A stretch of 64,000 bases of DNA, from assembly GCF_007829335.1 (NCBI RefSeq), contig NZ_VIWO01000010.1:143155-207154 (forward strand), read 5' to 3'. This DNA comes from Chitinophaga polysaccharea (GTDB taxonomy: Bacteria > Bacteroidota > Bacteroidia > Chitinophagales > Chitinophagaceae). A model generated the notes under the pieces. That model had not been told where the DNA came from and made no database searches. It was given only the letters and a program-made list of their open reading frames with translations. Below, piece by piece: positions 46,342 through 55,228 of the stretch; position 1 is the stretch's first letter; the number at the start of each line of letters is the position of its first letter. The position numbers and the translations under genes were made by a program.

Positions 46342-46788
46342 CTATGCATTCTGCAGTATTTTTCCAAATATTGCTGCAGCAGTGGCGACTACGGCAGAAA
46401 CCAAAGTAGTCACGATACAAATGGCAAGAAAACCCGCAGAGTCGTCCTCTTTATTATGAAATATTCTTATATACAGTCCTGCCGCTACAATCAGAATACC
46501 CAGTACGATTGCACAATACTTTATGGCCCTTAAAGCCTTAATAGCATTTGGCGAGAATACTTTATTCCGTCCGATATATCCAAGTAATTTGAACGCCTTG
46601 TATAGTGCAATAAAAAAAGCTATTGATGTTACATATCCATACAAGATAAATGGATCAAGGTAAATACTAAACAAGTCTAAGTTGGCGGCTCTTCCTTCGG
46701 TTAAAGGAAATCGAATTAAAATAGCAAGTCCCACAACCCCGATAAGCACGATGACTGCCTGAAGAAATATTATTGAAATTCTTTTCAT
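46342..46788 (-). CDS. DUF2975 membrane protein
   Basis: The 148-residue protein has four membrane segments (about 8-30, 42-65, 88-108 and 122-145) and the cytoplasmic GRNKVFSPNAIKALRAIKYCA region typical of DUF2975. In most genomes this gene is paired with a small helix-turn-helix regulator of the Cro/C1 family directly downstream. None is present here; only about 120 bases of AT-rich DNA follow. The function is unknown, possibly membrane sensing. Confidence 0.8.
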   Translation of the reverse strand: MKRISIIFLQAVIVLIGVVGLAILIRFPLTEGRAANLDLFSIYLDPFILYGYVTSIAFFIALYKAFKLLGYIGRNKVFSPNAIKALRAIKYCAIVLGILIVAAGLYIRIFHNKEDDSAGFLAICIVTTLVSAVVATAAAIFGKILQNA

Positions 46789-46977
46789 AATGATTTATGA
46801 ATTTTAGGGCCCCTGTAAAATAACAAATAATTATTGATAAACAATAAATATTTATTGTTTTATAGCTTTTTTGGTAAATTTCTTTATCATATCAAGCTGA
46901 TTTACAAATTCAGCAATTGTATAGGTAGACTGTCACCAGCTCGAATAAACGTCCATATTTCTACATTCTCCTACCTT

Positions 46978-48132
46978 TTAAAAGTTCCATTTCAGGCGTA
47001 AAAATGCCCGGTGATTGATCGCCTCAAATCCATGATTTTGCCCTGCGTAAAAAGACTGCCACACAAAATTTACATCCAAGTTTGTAGCGATACTATATTG
47101 AAGGGAAGGGTAAAAAATGGTCAAATTAGCTCCCGGTGAGTATAAAACGGTAATATTTACAGATAGTAAAGGAGTAATTTCCCTGGCGCACTTAACAATC
47201 AAGTTCCATTTTGTTGGCATCAGGTTCTCCGGCGAAAGTACCAAATCTAAAGTACTCCAGTTGCCAACAGGTCTGTTTAAGCCCCTGTTATTGAACAAAA
47301 CCCCCAGGTTCAGATACCAACCCTTTCTAAACATATAATCTCCTTCCAGCGCTAAGTTTAGGTGGCTCACTGAATCTTTTCCTGCAAAAAAATACTGCGC
47401 TTCGCCTTTAAACCCTGCGTCTCCGATGCTACCCGCCCAGCCTGCGCCAGCTGTTAGCTGGTTATGATACCAACCTGCAATAAACTGCAGATCATAATTC
47501 CATTTATCAAGAGCATATTTTACCGCCGCAATACCCCCATCCTCTTTATCCATATAAGAATAGGCAAATTCTACGTTAGAGGAGTTACGCAACAGGTACC
47601 GGATTTTTCCTGCGTCGACACCGGGCCGTTCTTCATAATCGAAATCGAGAAAATTATAAGAGTTAAAAATGTCATTCGGATTCCAGGTTGCGTTTACTCC
47701 CCAGTTAATACGTTGTCTGCCAATACGAAGGTTTAACTTATCGTTATTGTAATCAAAATACAGCCTCTCTATGTTGGTAAGCAGGACCAGGGAGCTACTC
47801 TCAATCCATATTTTTTGCATGTCTATGGCTTCATTCTCATTTTTCAAAAGAGATGCAAAGTGAGGTATGAGTTTTACTTCTTCACCCCAAAACAAGCGGT
47901 TACGGAATTCGGCAACACCAGAGATTTCCACTGAAGGCTTCCACTTGACATTAATGCGGTTATGGATGAGATTACCGGCCACCAGATCATTAAAATCTTT
48001 GTCAAAAGTGAGTGTCTGCAGGTCTTTAATATAACCGTTAACTGTTAATTTATGAGGTATAACGGTACTGTCCTGCGCATTTGTTGTAAGCGCCGGCAGT
48101 AATACAAAGCACCATAGTAACAGCTTTCTCAT
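46978..48132 (-). CDS. Outer-membrane beta-barrel protein (DUF1302/porin-like)
   Basis: The 384-residue protein has a signal peptide (MRKLLLWCFVLLPALTTNAQ) and alternating beta strands through to a terminal Phe (LRLKWNF), the mark of an outer-membrane barrel. The segment LNLRIGRQRINWGVNATWNP resembles the DUF1302 outer-membrane family. It is the last gene of a five-gene leftward operon, three bases after the ATPase, and is the likely outer-membrane terminus of the transport line. Confidence 0.8.
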   Translation of the reverse strand: MRKLLLWCFVLLPALTTNAQDSTVIPHKLTVNGYIKDLQTLTFDKDFNDLVAGNLIHNRINVKWKPSVEISGVAEFRNRLFWGEEVKLIPHFASLLKNENEAIDMQKIWIESSSLVLLTNIERLYFDYNNDKLNLRIGRQRINWGVNATWNPNDIFNSYNFLDFDYEERPGVDAGKIRYLLRNSSNVEFAYSYMDKEDGGIAAVKYALDKWNYDLQFIAGWYHNQLTAGAGWAGSIGDAGFKGEAQYFFAGKDSVSHLNLALEGDYMFRKGWYLNLGVLFNNRGLNRPVGNWSTLDLVLSPENLMPTKWNLIVKCAREITPLLSVNITVLYSPGANLTIFYPSLQYSIATNLDVNFVWQSFYAGQNHGFEAINHRAFLRLKWNF

Positions 48133-48135
48133 TGC

Positions 48136-48852
48136 TTACACATCGGCCTTTTCGTGCCTGGTAGAAACAGCCGCGGTATCGCTGACTATTCTGCCGTCTA
48201 CCAGGGTTATAATTCTTCTTGCCCGTTCAATTACTCTCTGGTCATGCGTTGAGAAAAGGAAAGTGATATGCTCTTCTTTGTTAAGCTTCGTCATAATGTC
48301 TAATAAATTGAAGGCAGATTTTGAATCAAGATTTGCTGTTGGTTCATCTGCCAATACAAACTTCGGCCTGCTTGCCAAAGCTCTTGCCACAGCTACACGC
48401 TGCTGCTGCCCCCCAGAAAGCTGCGCCGGCCGGACATCCATTTTATCACTCATCTCTATCTGCCGGAACAATTGCTGCACCCTGACATCTCTTACGCTTT
48501 TCTCTATACCCTGCAACTGCATAATCAATTCCACGTTCTCCTTTGCCGTCAAAACCGGGATAAGGTTGAATGACTGAAATACAAAGCCAATATTCTTTAG
48601 CCTGAAATCAATCAATTTATTGGCTGATAGCTTTGTAATGTCAAGTTCATTAATAAACACGCTCCCGGTATCCGGCTTGTCCAACCCTCCAATTAAATTC
48701 AATAAGGTGGTTTTCCCCGACCCTGATGGTCCCACCAATGCGGCAAACTCTCCCTTTTCTATATGCAAATGCACATTATTGATGGCATACACAGGAACAG
48801 TTTCCCTATTATATACCTTGCTTACATTATGGGCATCGATAACCGTATTCAT
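48136..48852 (-). CDS. ABC transporter ATP-binding protein (LolD/MacB type)
   Basis: The 238-residue ATPase has Walker A GPSGSGKTT, Q-loop VFQSFNLIPVLTA, signature LSGGQQQR, Walker B FVLADEPTANLDS and the H-switch His in FLFSTHD. It matches the LolD/MacB group that powers FtsX-type permeases, which move lipoproteins or other substrates from the inner membrane rather than across it. It lies 40 bases after the second permease gene in the operon. Confidence 0.95.
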   Translation of the reverse strand: MNTVIDAHNVSKVYNRETVPVYAINNVHLHIEKGEFAALVGPSGSGKTTLLNLIGGLDKPDTGSVFINELDITKLSANKLIDFRLKNIGFVFQSFNLIPVLTAKENVELIMQLQGIEKSVRDVRVQQLFRQIEMSDKMDVRPAQLSGGQQQRVAVARALASRPKFVLADEPTANLDSKSAFNLLDIMTKLNKEEHITFLFSTHDQRVIERARRIITLVDGRIVSDTAAVSTRHEKADV

Positions 48853-48892
48853 AATTATCCCTTTTTGAGCCTGAGTTACGTCCCGGTTTCAC

Positions 48893-50107
48893 TTATCTTC
48901 TCAAAGCCTCTACCGGACGCAGTTTTAACGCTTTGATGGCAGGCAACAAACATGAAACAAACGCCGTTCCGGCTACTATCAATAATACGCCAATTACCTT
49001 ATCGGTGGGAAATTCAGGGTAAATCATCGTTCCAAAACCAAAGCTGCTCATCATCTCCCGTCCCATCCCCGACAAGTCAAGACCATGTTTATTGAAATAA
49101 GCTGTTGCCAACCAGGCTATAAAAAGTCCTACTGGCATTCCTCCGAGCGTTAAAAAAATGGTTTCCAGAAAAATCATTAAAAATATTCTGACATGGTTTG
49201 TTCCCAGGGCCACCATCATACCTATTTCACGGGTTCGTTCCAGGATGGCCATCAGCATAGTATTCACAATACCAAATGCTAACGAAAACATAATAATAAA
49301 CATGATGATGTAGGAATACTGGTCTACTGTTTTCACCAGCAAATCAGTTTCCGGTGAAATTTCTTTCCATGATTCAATTTGGCATGCAGGAAATTTTTGT
49401 TGTAGTTGCTGCTGTACTTTTTTTACATCTGCATCTCTTTTCAATAAAATCACGATCTCATGAAACGCGTTTTGAATACCAAGCAAAGTATTCAGTTCTC
49501 CGATGCCGACATATATATTTTTTTCATCTAGGGGAGCATTATCACTTTGGTAAATAGCATTCACCCGAAATGCGCCGGATACCATATTGCCCGACGTATC
49601 TGTAAAAGTGAGTACCAATTTTGATCTCAGTTTCAGTTTCATCTTTTGGGCCAGTTTCCGGCCAACCATTATCTCATTCTTTTTTTTCGGATCAAAGGGT
49701 TTTCCCTGGATGATTTTCTTTTCTAGTTGCGATAACTGGTACTCGAGATCAGGACTAATGCCGTTTATTTGTACACCAGCACTGCCGGTTGGTGTTGCCA
49801 GCATCCCCATGGTAATACTTCTGGATGCGGCCAGCTTAACTTCAGGAATATCTCTCACTGATTTTAGTACTTCGGCGCCGTTTGCTAATATGAACTGGGG
49901 ATCGTAATCCTTTTTAAAATCAATATTATGTATTTGCAAATGCCCCACCTCTGAATCGATTACATTGCGGATCCGGCTTTTCATCATGCCCTTATACAGG
50001 GCCAGCACGGAAATTCCGGCAAACAATCCTATCGCTATAGATGACATAATAATAATACTCCGCATTTTATTGCGCCAGATATTCCGCCATGCCATTATGA
50101 AAATCAT
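48893..50107 (-). CDS. FtsX/LolC-like ABC permease
   Basis: The 404-residue permease has one N-terminal membrane segment (about 15-38), a large periplasmic domain (about 40-265) and three C-terminal segments with the FtsX motif (LERTREIGMMVALGTNHVRI). This is the LolC/E or MacB-like layout. It ends LKLRPVEALRR, the usual C-terminus. It probably pairs with the other permease (50119-51336) as a heterodimer and with the ATPase next to it. Confidence 0.93.
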   Translation of the reverse strand: MIFIMAWRNIWRNKMRSIIIMSSIAIGLFAGISVLALYKGMMKSRIRNVIDSEVGHLQIHNIDFKKDYDPQFILANGAEVLKSVRDIPEVKLAASRSITMGMLATPTGSAGVQINGISPDLEYQLSQLEKKIIQGKPFDPKKKNEIMVGRKLAQKMKLKLRSKLVLTFTDTSGNMVSGAFRVNAIYQSDNAPLDEKNIYVGIGELNTLLGIQNAFHEIVILLKRDADVKKVQQQLQQKFPACQIESWKEISPETDLLVKTVDQYSYIIMFIIMFSLAFGIVNTMLMAILERTREIGMMVALGTNHVRIFLMIFLETIFLTLGGMPVGLFIAWLATAYFNKHGLDLSGMGREMMSSFGFGTMIYPEFPTDKVIGVLLIVAGTAFVSCLLPAIKALKLRPVEALRR

Positions 50108-50118
50108 GTCAAACTTTA

Positions 50119-51336
50119 TTAACGCTTCATAGCTGTTACAGGATCTAATCTAATTACCTTATACATCGGGTATAACGATAGTAGCAAACCAATGATCAGC
50201 ACAACTATACCCTGATAAATAAATATGGATACTTCGGTGGAAGTCGGAAATATCGCTTCAAAGCCAAATCTTTCATAGACTTTAGCTGTTTCTCCGCCCA
50301 TTTTTATAGGATGCCTGTTTAAATAATACACCAGCGGAATACTGGCTGTAATGCCCAGCAAGCAACCGACCAATACTGTAAACACAGACTCATATAGCAA
50401 TAATATAATGAGCTTACTCTTTTTCATTCCAATTGAAACCAGCATGCCCATTTCAAACTTTCGCTCTACCATCATCATCAGTAACGTACCAAAGATGCCA
50501 AAGCAGATAAGCAGGTACAAAATGCCCTGTACATACTTCATATTACTTGAATCGGTTTGAATATGCTGTTTTACCTCGGGCATCATTTCCTCCCAGCTCA
50601 TCACTTCAAAGTCTCTTCCTAACGGTTCGCCGAGCTGGGAACGTATACCCTGCAAATTGTTTGTATTTCTCAATGAGAGGACATAAGAAGTTATCATACT
50701 ATCGGCGTTATAGAAATTCTGTGCCGTCGCTAAAGGCATGAATAATGTTCTACTGTTCAGATCAGGAGAGCCAAATTTTACAATTCCCTTCACAAGATAT
50801 TTTCCTGCTGCAGTGGCGCCGTGATAGCCCTGTCCTATTAAGACAACCGTGTCATTGGTTGTTAATTTCAACCGTTCTGCAAGCCCCTGTGACAGCAGCA
50901 CAGCGTAGTCGGTATCCAGCAGATAGCTTCCCTGGATAACTTTTTTTTCCAGGAAAGTGATCCTATTTTCCTTCTCAGGCTCAATACCTGCCACCAGGCA
51001 TCCCTTGGTAATGTTAACGGAGGATGCCAGCGCAAAAGATTCCAGTCTGGAAGCAACAGCAGTTACATTCTTATTACCCCGGATCAATCGTACTGTTTTT
51101 GAGGATGATTTGAAACTGTTATCCAGCGTTTGCTCATCCCAAAAGCCTTTCTTATGTATCTGGATGTAGCCTGTATAAAAGCTGACCACATTTTTTACCA
51201 GGTTACTGAAAATGCCATCTTTTAAGCTACTTGCTATAACGGATAAAATGACGGCAAAGAAAATTGCCGCCATTGTAATGGCAGTCCTGCTGCGGTTACG
51301 CCACATATTTTTCCATGCCATTTTTATCAGCCACAT
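50119..51336 (-). CDS. FtsX/LolC-like ABC permease
   Basis: The 405-residue permease has the same layout as its neighbour: a first membrane segment at about 18-42, a periplasmic domain, and three C-terminal segments with the motif VERKFEMGMLVSIGMKKSKL, ending IRLDPVTAMKR. Two different permeases next to one ATPase suggest a LolCDE-type complex. It starts one base after the LolA-like gene and precedes the second permease by 11 bases. Confidence 0.93.
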   Translation of the reverse strand: MWLIKMAWKNMWRNRSRTAITMAAIFFAVILSVIASSLKDGIFSNLVKNVVSFYTGYIQIHKKGFWDEQTLDNSFKSSSKTVRLIRGNKNVTAVASRLESFALASSVNITKGCLVAGIEPEKENRITFLEKKVIQGSYLLDTDYAVLLSQGLAERLKLTTNDTVVLIGQGYHGATAAGKYLVKGIVKFGSPDLNSRTLFMPLATAQNFYNADSMITSYVLSLRNTNNLQGIRSQLGEPLGRDFEVMSWEEMMPEVKQHIQTDSSNMKYVQGILYLLICFGIFGTLLMMMVERKFEMGMLVSIGMKKSKLIILLLYESVFTVLVGCLLGITASIPLVYYLNRHPIKMGGETAKVYERFGFEAIFPTSTEVSIFIYQGIVVLIIGLLLSLYPMYKVIRLDPVTAMKR

Positions 51337-51337
51337 G

Positions 51338-52078
51338 CTAATTCAAATTTTTCATTTTTTCAGTAGAAAAAAATTCGTCATCAATCGGATTGTTATATAT
51401 CATGCTTTTATAGATCATTTCCGTTCTTTGCCCTTTTTTATCGGCCGGGATCATTTCAAAACGGGTAGGAATGATGCGGTCATGCATCAATTTTATATCA
51501 TAACTATTCATTGTATTGACAAGCTGACCGTCTTCGTCATAAAAACGGCTATGCAATTCCAGAAAATCTTTTTTATCAATACACAGGATCACCTTACTCC
51601 ATATGATTGCCGCAGCTGGTTTCGATATCATGCGGATAATATAACAACTCCGGTTTTGAATAATGGTGTCACCAATAACAGCATGGTCATAATCTTCCAC
51701 TATTGAGGATTCCTTAATCAGGTCGTCATTGGTAAAATCAGTTCCCATCCAGCTCTGGCTCATCATTGACGGGGGAAGTTTGATATTGCGTTCGAGTACC
51801 GGCATCCAGTTCCATACTTCCTTCTTCCGTTTCAGGAACACAATACCTTTGTCTTTCGCAGGTGCTGTCAGAAGGATCATTGCCAGGTTATTCCCTTTCG
51901 TCCATATTTTACATTCCATTTCCCGGGCCCATGCCGGACGAATGATCTTAATAGTCATTTCTGCCTGCATGGTGCTTCCGCGCATTTTTTCATCAGCTTT
52001 TTTTACAATCTCCCTGGCATCCTGTGCAAAGGATCTCAAAAAAGATAAAATGAAAAATATGGTAGCCCCTACTTTCAT
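51338..52078 (-). CDS. LolA-like outer-membrane lipoprotein-sorting protein
   Basis: The 246-residue protein has a signal peptide (MKVGATIFFILSFLRSFA) and the periplasmic lipoprotein-sorting fold of the PF17131 type: an open beta-barrel with WNWMPVLERNIKLPPSMMSQ and SWMGTDFTNDD. Such proteins carry a lipid or lipoprotein across the periplasm. It is the first gene of the five-gene operon, preceding two permeases, an ATPase and an outer-membrane barrel. Together these could form a full transport line. Confidence 0.88.
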   Translation of the reverse strand: MKVGATIFFILSFLRSFAQDAREIVKKADEKMRGSTMQAEMTIKIIRPAWAREMECKIWTKGNNLAMILLTAPAKDKGIVFLKRKKEVWNWMPVLERNIKLPPSMMSQSWMGTDFTNDDLIKESSIVEDYDHAVIGDTIIQNRSCYIIRMISKPAAAIIWSKVILCIDKKDFLELHSRFYDEDGQLVNTMNSYDIKLMHDRIIPTRFEMIPADKKGQRTEMIYKSMIYNNPIDDEFFSTEKMKNLN

Positions 52079-52082
52079 GTGT

Positions 52083-52110
52083 ATTAATTAATTAATTAAT
52101 TATTTATTTA
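52083..52110. repeat. ATTA tandem repeat in the leader of the LolA-like operon
   Basis: Five exact copies of ATTA run from 52083 to 52102, followed by two copies of TTTA. The tract lies only five bases from the start codon (52078, minus strand) of the first gene in the operon, so changes in copy number could alter its expression. Tetranucleotide tracts are known in phase-variable genes. Confidence 0.75.
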
Positions 52111-52439
52111 TGATTTAAAATTAGGGAAACCAAAGCCTGCAGATACTGATACCCATCACGCCAAACGGTGACATACGTCAGTATTGTACCGGATAGTAAT
52201 ACGGATAAGGGATAACACTGCAAGCGTTAACCCTGCGCGTTGAAGATTTGAGCTATCTACCCCAAAATACAATAACCACAGTTAGTGGACCTGGTTGCAA
52301 TTAATCGAATAACATGATCCCTGTCAGGGTACTTAATGATGAAGATCATTTCGCTGGAATACGATTAACCAGACCTTTGAGCATTAATAGCGTTCTGCGC
52401 TATATAGACATTTTAATTAATCATTATAAGATTAATTTT
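52111..52439. other. Intergenic region between divergent operons
   Basis: This stretch separates the leftward LolA-like operon from the rightward flavoprotein gene. It should hold both promoters. An in-frame ATG upstream of the flavoprotein at 52314 lies here but its extension has no coding character. I see no clear operator, RNA or repeat apart from the neighbouring ATTA tract. Confidence 0.5.
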
Positions 52440-53705
52440 ATGGCAAAGCCTCATATAATTATCCTCGGCTGCAACTTCGCCGGCCTTACAACTGCCAGAT
52501 ATATTCATGCTTTAGTGAAGGACAAAGCCGACATTACTATTATTGATCAAAAATCACTGCTCACTTTTGTTCCCAATATTCCGCTCCAGGTGCTGGCAAA
52601 TATTAATCCGGCTATCGACCTTCAGTATAAATTCATGTCGTACTTAGAATATGATGGGAGTGAGTTTATCCAGGCTGAAATTACTGCGATTGATGCAGAT
52701 ACGAATACCATTTTTTACCATCCAAACGAAAGGCCGGGGCACCCTGTAAGAAAAATTAAGTACGATTACCTGGTTATTGCCCTGGGCAACCATTTGGCGT
52801 ATGATGCCATCGAAGGGTTTAATGAGTTCGGTCATAGCGTCACGGACACATTTCTCGGTAACCGGTTAAGAAACTATCTGCACAAAGAATATAAAGGTGG
52901 CCCAATTGCCATTACATCAGATATTTTTCACCAAGGTAAGAGCGATAAGCTACCTGAAAATTTACCCATAGCGTTGACAGCCTGCGAAGGCCCTCCGGTT
53001 GAGTTGGCTTTTTCGTTGGCACATTGGCTGGAAAAAAAGCAAAAAGGAGACGCTACCACTATTTATTTGTCTACGCCTGCAAAGGTAATTGCTGAAGATG
53101 CGGGGGAATCTATTTTAGAGCAGTTATTGCCCATGATGGCTAAAATGGGATACAATTACCAGGCAAATACCCATGGAATCAAAAAGATCTACGATGGCGG
53201 AATTGAATTTAATAACGGGAGTTCCCAAGAAGCCGAAATTGCCATCCTCTTTCCAGACTGGCAGGCACATTCATTTCTAAGGGAGTTACCCTTTACAGAC
53301 GACAGGGGTTTTGTCATAACTGACTTGTATATGCGTAATCCCGTGTATCAGAACATTTTTGCCGTCGGAGATGCCGCATCCATCACGGTTCCAAAAATCG
53401 GGTCGCTGGGCCATATGGAAGCCGAAGTATTGGCGCATTCATTAGCAAAAGATCTTGGCGCTATTAAAGGGCCAATAAAACCTATGGAGTTTGAGCTTTT
53501 ATGCATGGGCGACATGGGAGGCATTAAAGGCTTTTATATGCGAACCAATGAATGGTGGGGCGGGAAGGAAAGCCATCTGGAAATGGGTGTTACTCCTTAC
53601 GCGCTCAAAATGGGCTTTAAACAGATGTATTACACCCTGGGAGGAAAAATACCACATTGGGGATTAGCATTAAGTGAAATGATAGCTGATCATACGGTTA
53701 TTTAA
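52440..53705 (+). CDS. FAD-dependent oxidoreductase, sulfide:quinone reductase-like
   Basis: From the ATG at 52440 the protein is 421 residues. The N-terminal dinucleotide motif reads IIILGCNFAGL (residues 6-16), and the late FAVGDAASI is the second FAD motif. The overall length and the C-terminal GYPH-like IPHWGLALSEMIADH region fit the sulfide:quinone reductase/NDH-2 group. Cys is present in ALTACEGPP, but the full set of redox Cys of a true SQR cannot be confirmed. It probably passes electrons from sulfide or NADH to quinone at the inner membrane. It precedes the efflux operon. Confidence 0.82.
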   Translation: MAKPHIIILGCNFAGLTTARYIHALVKDKADITIIDQKSLLTFVPNIPLQVLANINPAIDLQYKFMSYLEYDGSEFIQAEITAIDADTNTIFYHPNERPGHPVRKIKYDYLVIALGNHLAYDAIEGFNEFGHSVTDTFLGNRLRNYLHKEYKGGPIAITSDIFHQGKSDKLPENLPIALTACEGPPVELAFSLAHWLEKKQKGDATTIYLSTPAKVIAEDAGESILEQLLPMMAKMGYNYQANTHGIKKIYDGGIEFNNGSSQEAEIAILFPDWQAHSFLRELPFTDDRGFVITDLYMRNPVYQNIFAVGDAASITVPKIGSLGHMEAEVLAHSLAKDLGAIKGPIKPMEFELLCMGDMGGIKGFYMRTNEWWGGKESHLEMGVTPYALKMGFKQMYYTLGGKIPHWGLALSEMIADHTVI

Positions 53706-53882
53706 AGCAACAAAAATGGGATGACCGGGTAATTCCGGGTGGAATGGTTAGCCGGCTGCTTTTACACCAGAACATTCCGAAGCTTGCCGGTTGTTGATTT
53801 ATGTTCCTATTCATCTCAAATGTAACAAATGTCACCATCCACCATTTCCACCATCATTAATTTTGTTAAAAATCAAAAGTTA

Positions 53883-55220
53883 ATGAGCCCGATAAAATAC
53901 TTCACTGCTTGGTTTGCTGCTGTATTCCTTCTTTCTCCCTCCAGCAAGGTGGCAGCACAGGAAATTGTTAAGAATATAAGCCTTAGCGAAGCTATTGCAG
54001 CAGCGTTAAACGATAACAAGGAAATTCATCTCGCCGGGATTGATCAAAATATAGCAGCCATCAATTTCAAAAAGACAAACGCCATTTTCCTTCCACAGGT
54101 AAGTCTTTCTTATACCGGCATTCGCACCAATGACCCGTTGAATTCATTTGGATTCAAACTGGAACAGAGAACGATTACACAAAATGACTTCAATCCTGTA
54201 CTACTGAATAACCCCAATGCTACTTCCAATTATATGACCAGGCTGGAAGTGCAGCAACCGCTGCTCAATATAGATATGCTGTATCAACGCATGGGAGCAA
54301 AAAAACAAATCGAGGCCTATCAGTATAAAACACAGCGTACCAAAGAATACTTGACGTTTGAGGTACAAAATGCCTATTTGCAATTGCAGTTGGCATACGA
54401 CGCATTAAAGGTGGTGGAGGAAGCACTACAAACTGCAAAATCAATTTACGTCTTTACAGACAATCATTTTAAACAGGGCTTAATTCAAAAGTCAGACCTG
54501 TTAAATGCGCAGGTACATATTACATCTGTTGAAAGCAGCCAAGCCAAAGCACAAAGTGGTATAAAAAACGCATCAGATTATCTTGGTCTTCTAATGGGGA
54601 AGCCCGCAGGAACCATATACAAACCTGGGGGAGGGCTCCAGACCGGGCCAACAGCTGTAGATACCAGTCGATACATATATCCTGAAAGATCTGATTTTAT
54701 GGCCATACAAAAAGCTATTGAGGCATCCAACCTGATGGTCAAATCAAGCCAGATGAGCTATCTCCCCAGGATTAATGCATTTGGCAATTATCAGTATAAC
54801 GACAGTCGTGTAACAGGCTTTGGGGCAAACTCCTATTTCTTTGGTGTCCAGGTATCCTGGAATATTTTCATCGGGAATAAAACGAAGAATGCAATCGCTG
54901 CACAAAAATCAGAACGGGATAAGCTGGTCACCCAACTGGCGCAGCAAAAAGAACAAAGTCAGTCAGATTTGGATAAGGCTTACAGGGATCTGTCAGATGC
55001 AACATTTGAAATTAAACAGGGAAAGGAAGCTATTGAGCAGGCAACAGAATCGCTGCGCATCTTACAAAACCGTTATAAGCAGGGCCTGGTAAATACCACA
55101 GACGTATTGATGGCAGAAACGCAGCTCTCGCAGCTTAAATTTTCGCTTGCACAGGCTCAATTCTCTTCAAATGTATCCAGGGCTTATATCCAATTTCTAA
55201 CCGCAACTGCTAATAAATAG
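53883..55220 (+). CDS. TolC family outer-membrane efflux protein
   Basis: From the ATG at 53883 the protein is 445 residues with a signal peptide (MSPIKYFTAWFAAVFLL). Two TolC-type repeats follow: ISLSEAIAAALNDNKEIHLA at the start and a later RYKQGLVNTTDVLMAETQL. It forms the outer-membrane tunnel of a tripartite pump. The adaptor gene follows by eight bases, and the RND pump after that, so all three belong to one operon. Confidence 0.93.
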   Translation: MSPIKYFTAWFAAVFLLSPSSKVAAQEIVKNISLSEAIAAALNDNKEIHLAGIDQNIAAINFKKTNAIFLPQVSLSYTGIRTNDPLNSFGFKLEQRTITQNDFNPVLLNNPNATSNYMTRLEVQQPLLNIDMLYQRMGAKKQIEAYQYKTQRTKEYLTFEVQNAYLQLQLAYDALKVVEEALQTAKSIYVFTDNHFKQGLIQKSDLLNAQVHITSVESSQAKAQSGIKNASDYLGLLMGKPAGTIYKPGGGLQTGPTAVDTSRYIYPERSDFMAIQKAIEASNLMVKSSQMSYLPRINAFGNYQYNDSRVTGFGANSYFFGVQVSWNIFIGNKTKNAIAAQKSERDKLVTQLAQQKEQSQSDLDKAYRDLSDATFEIKQGKEAIEQATESLRILQNRYKQGLVNTTDVLMAETQLSQLKFSLAQAQFSSNVSRAYIQFLTATANK

Positions 55221-55228
55221 ACAATTAT

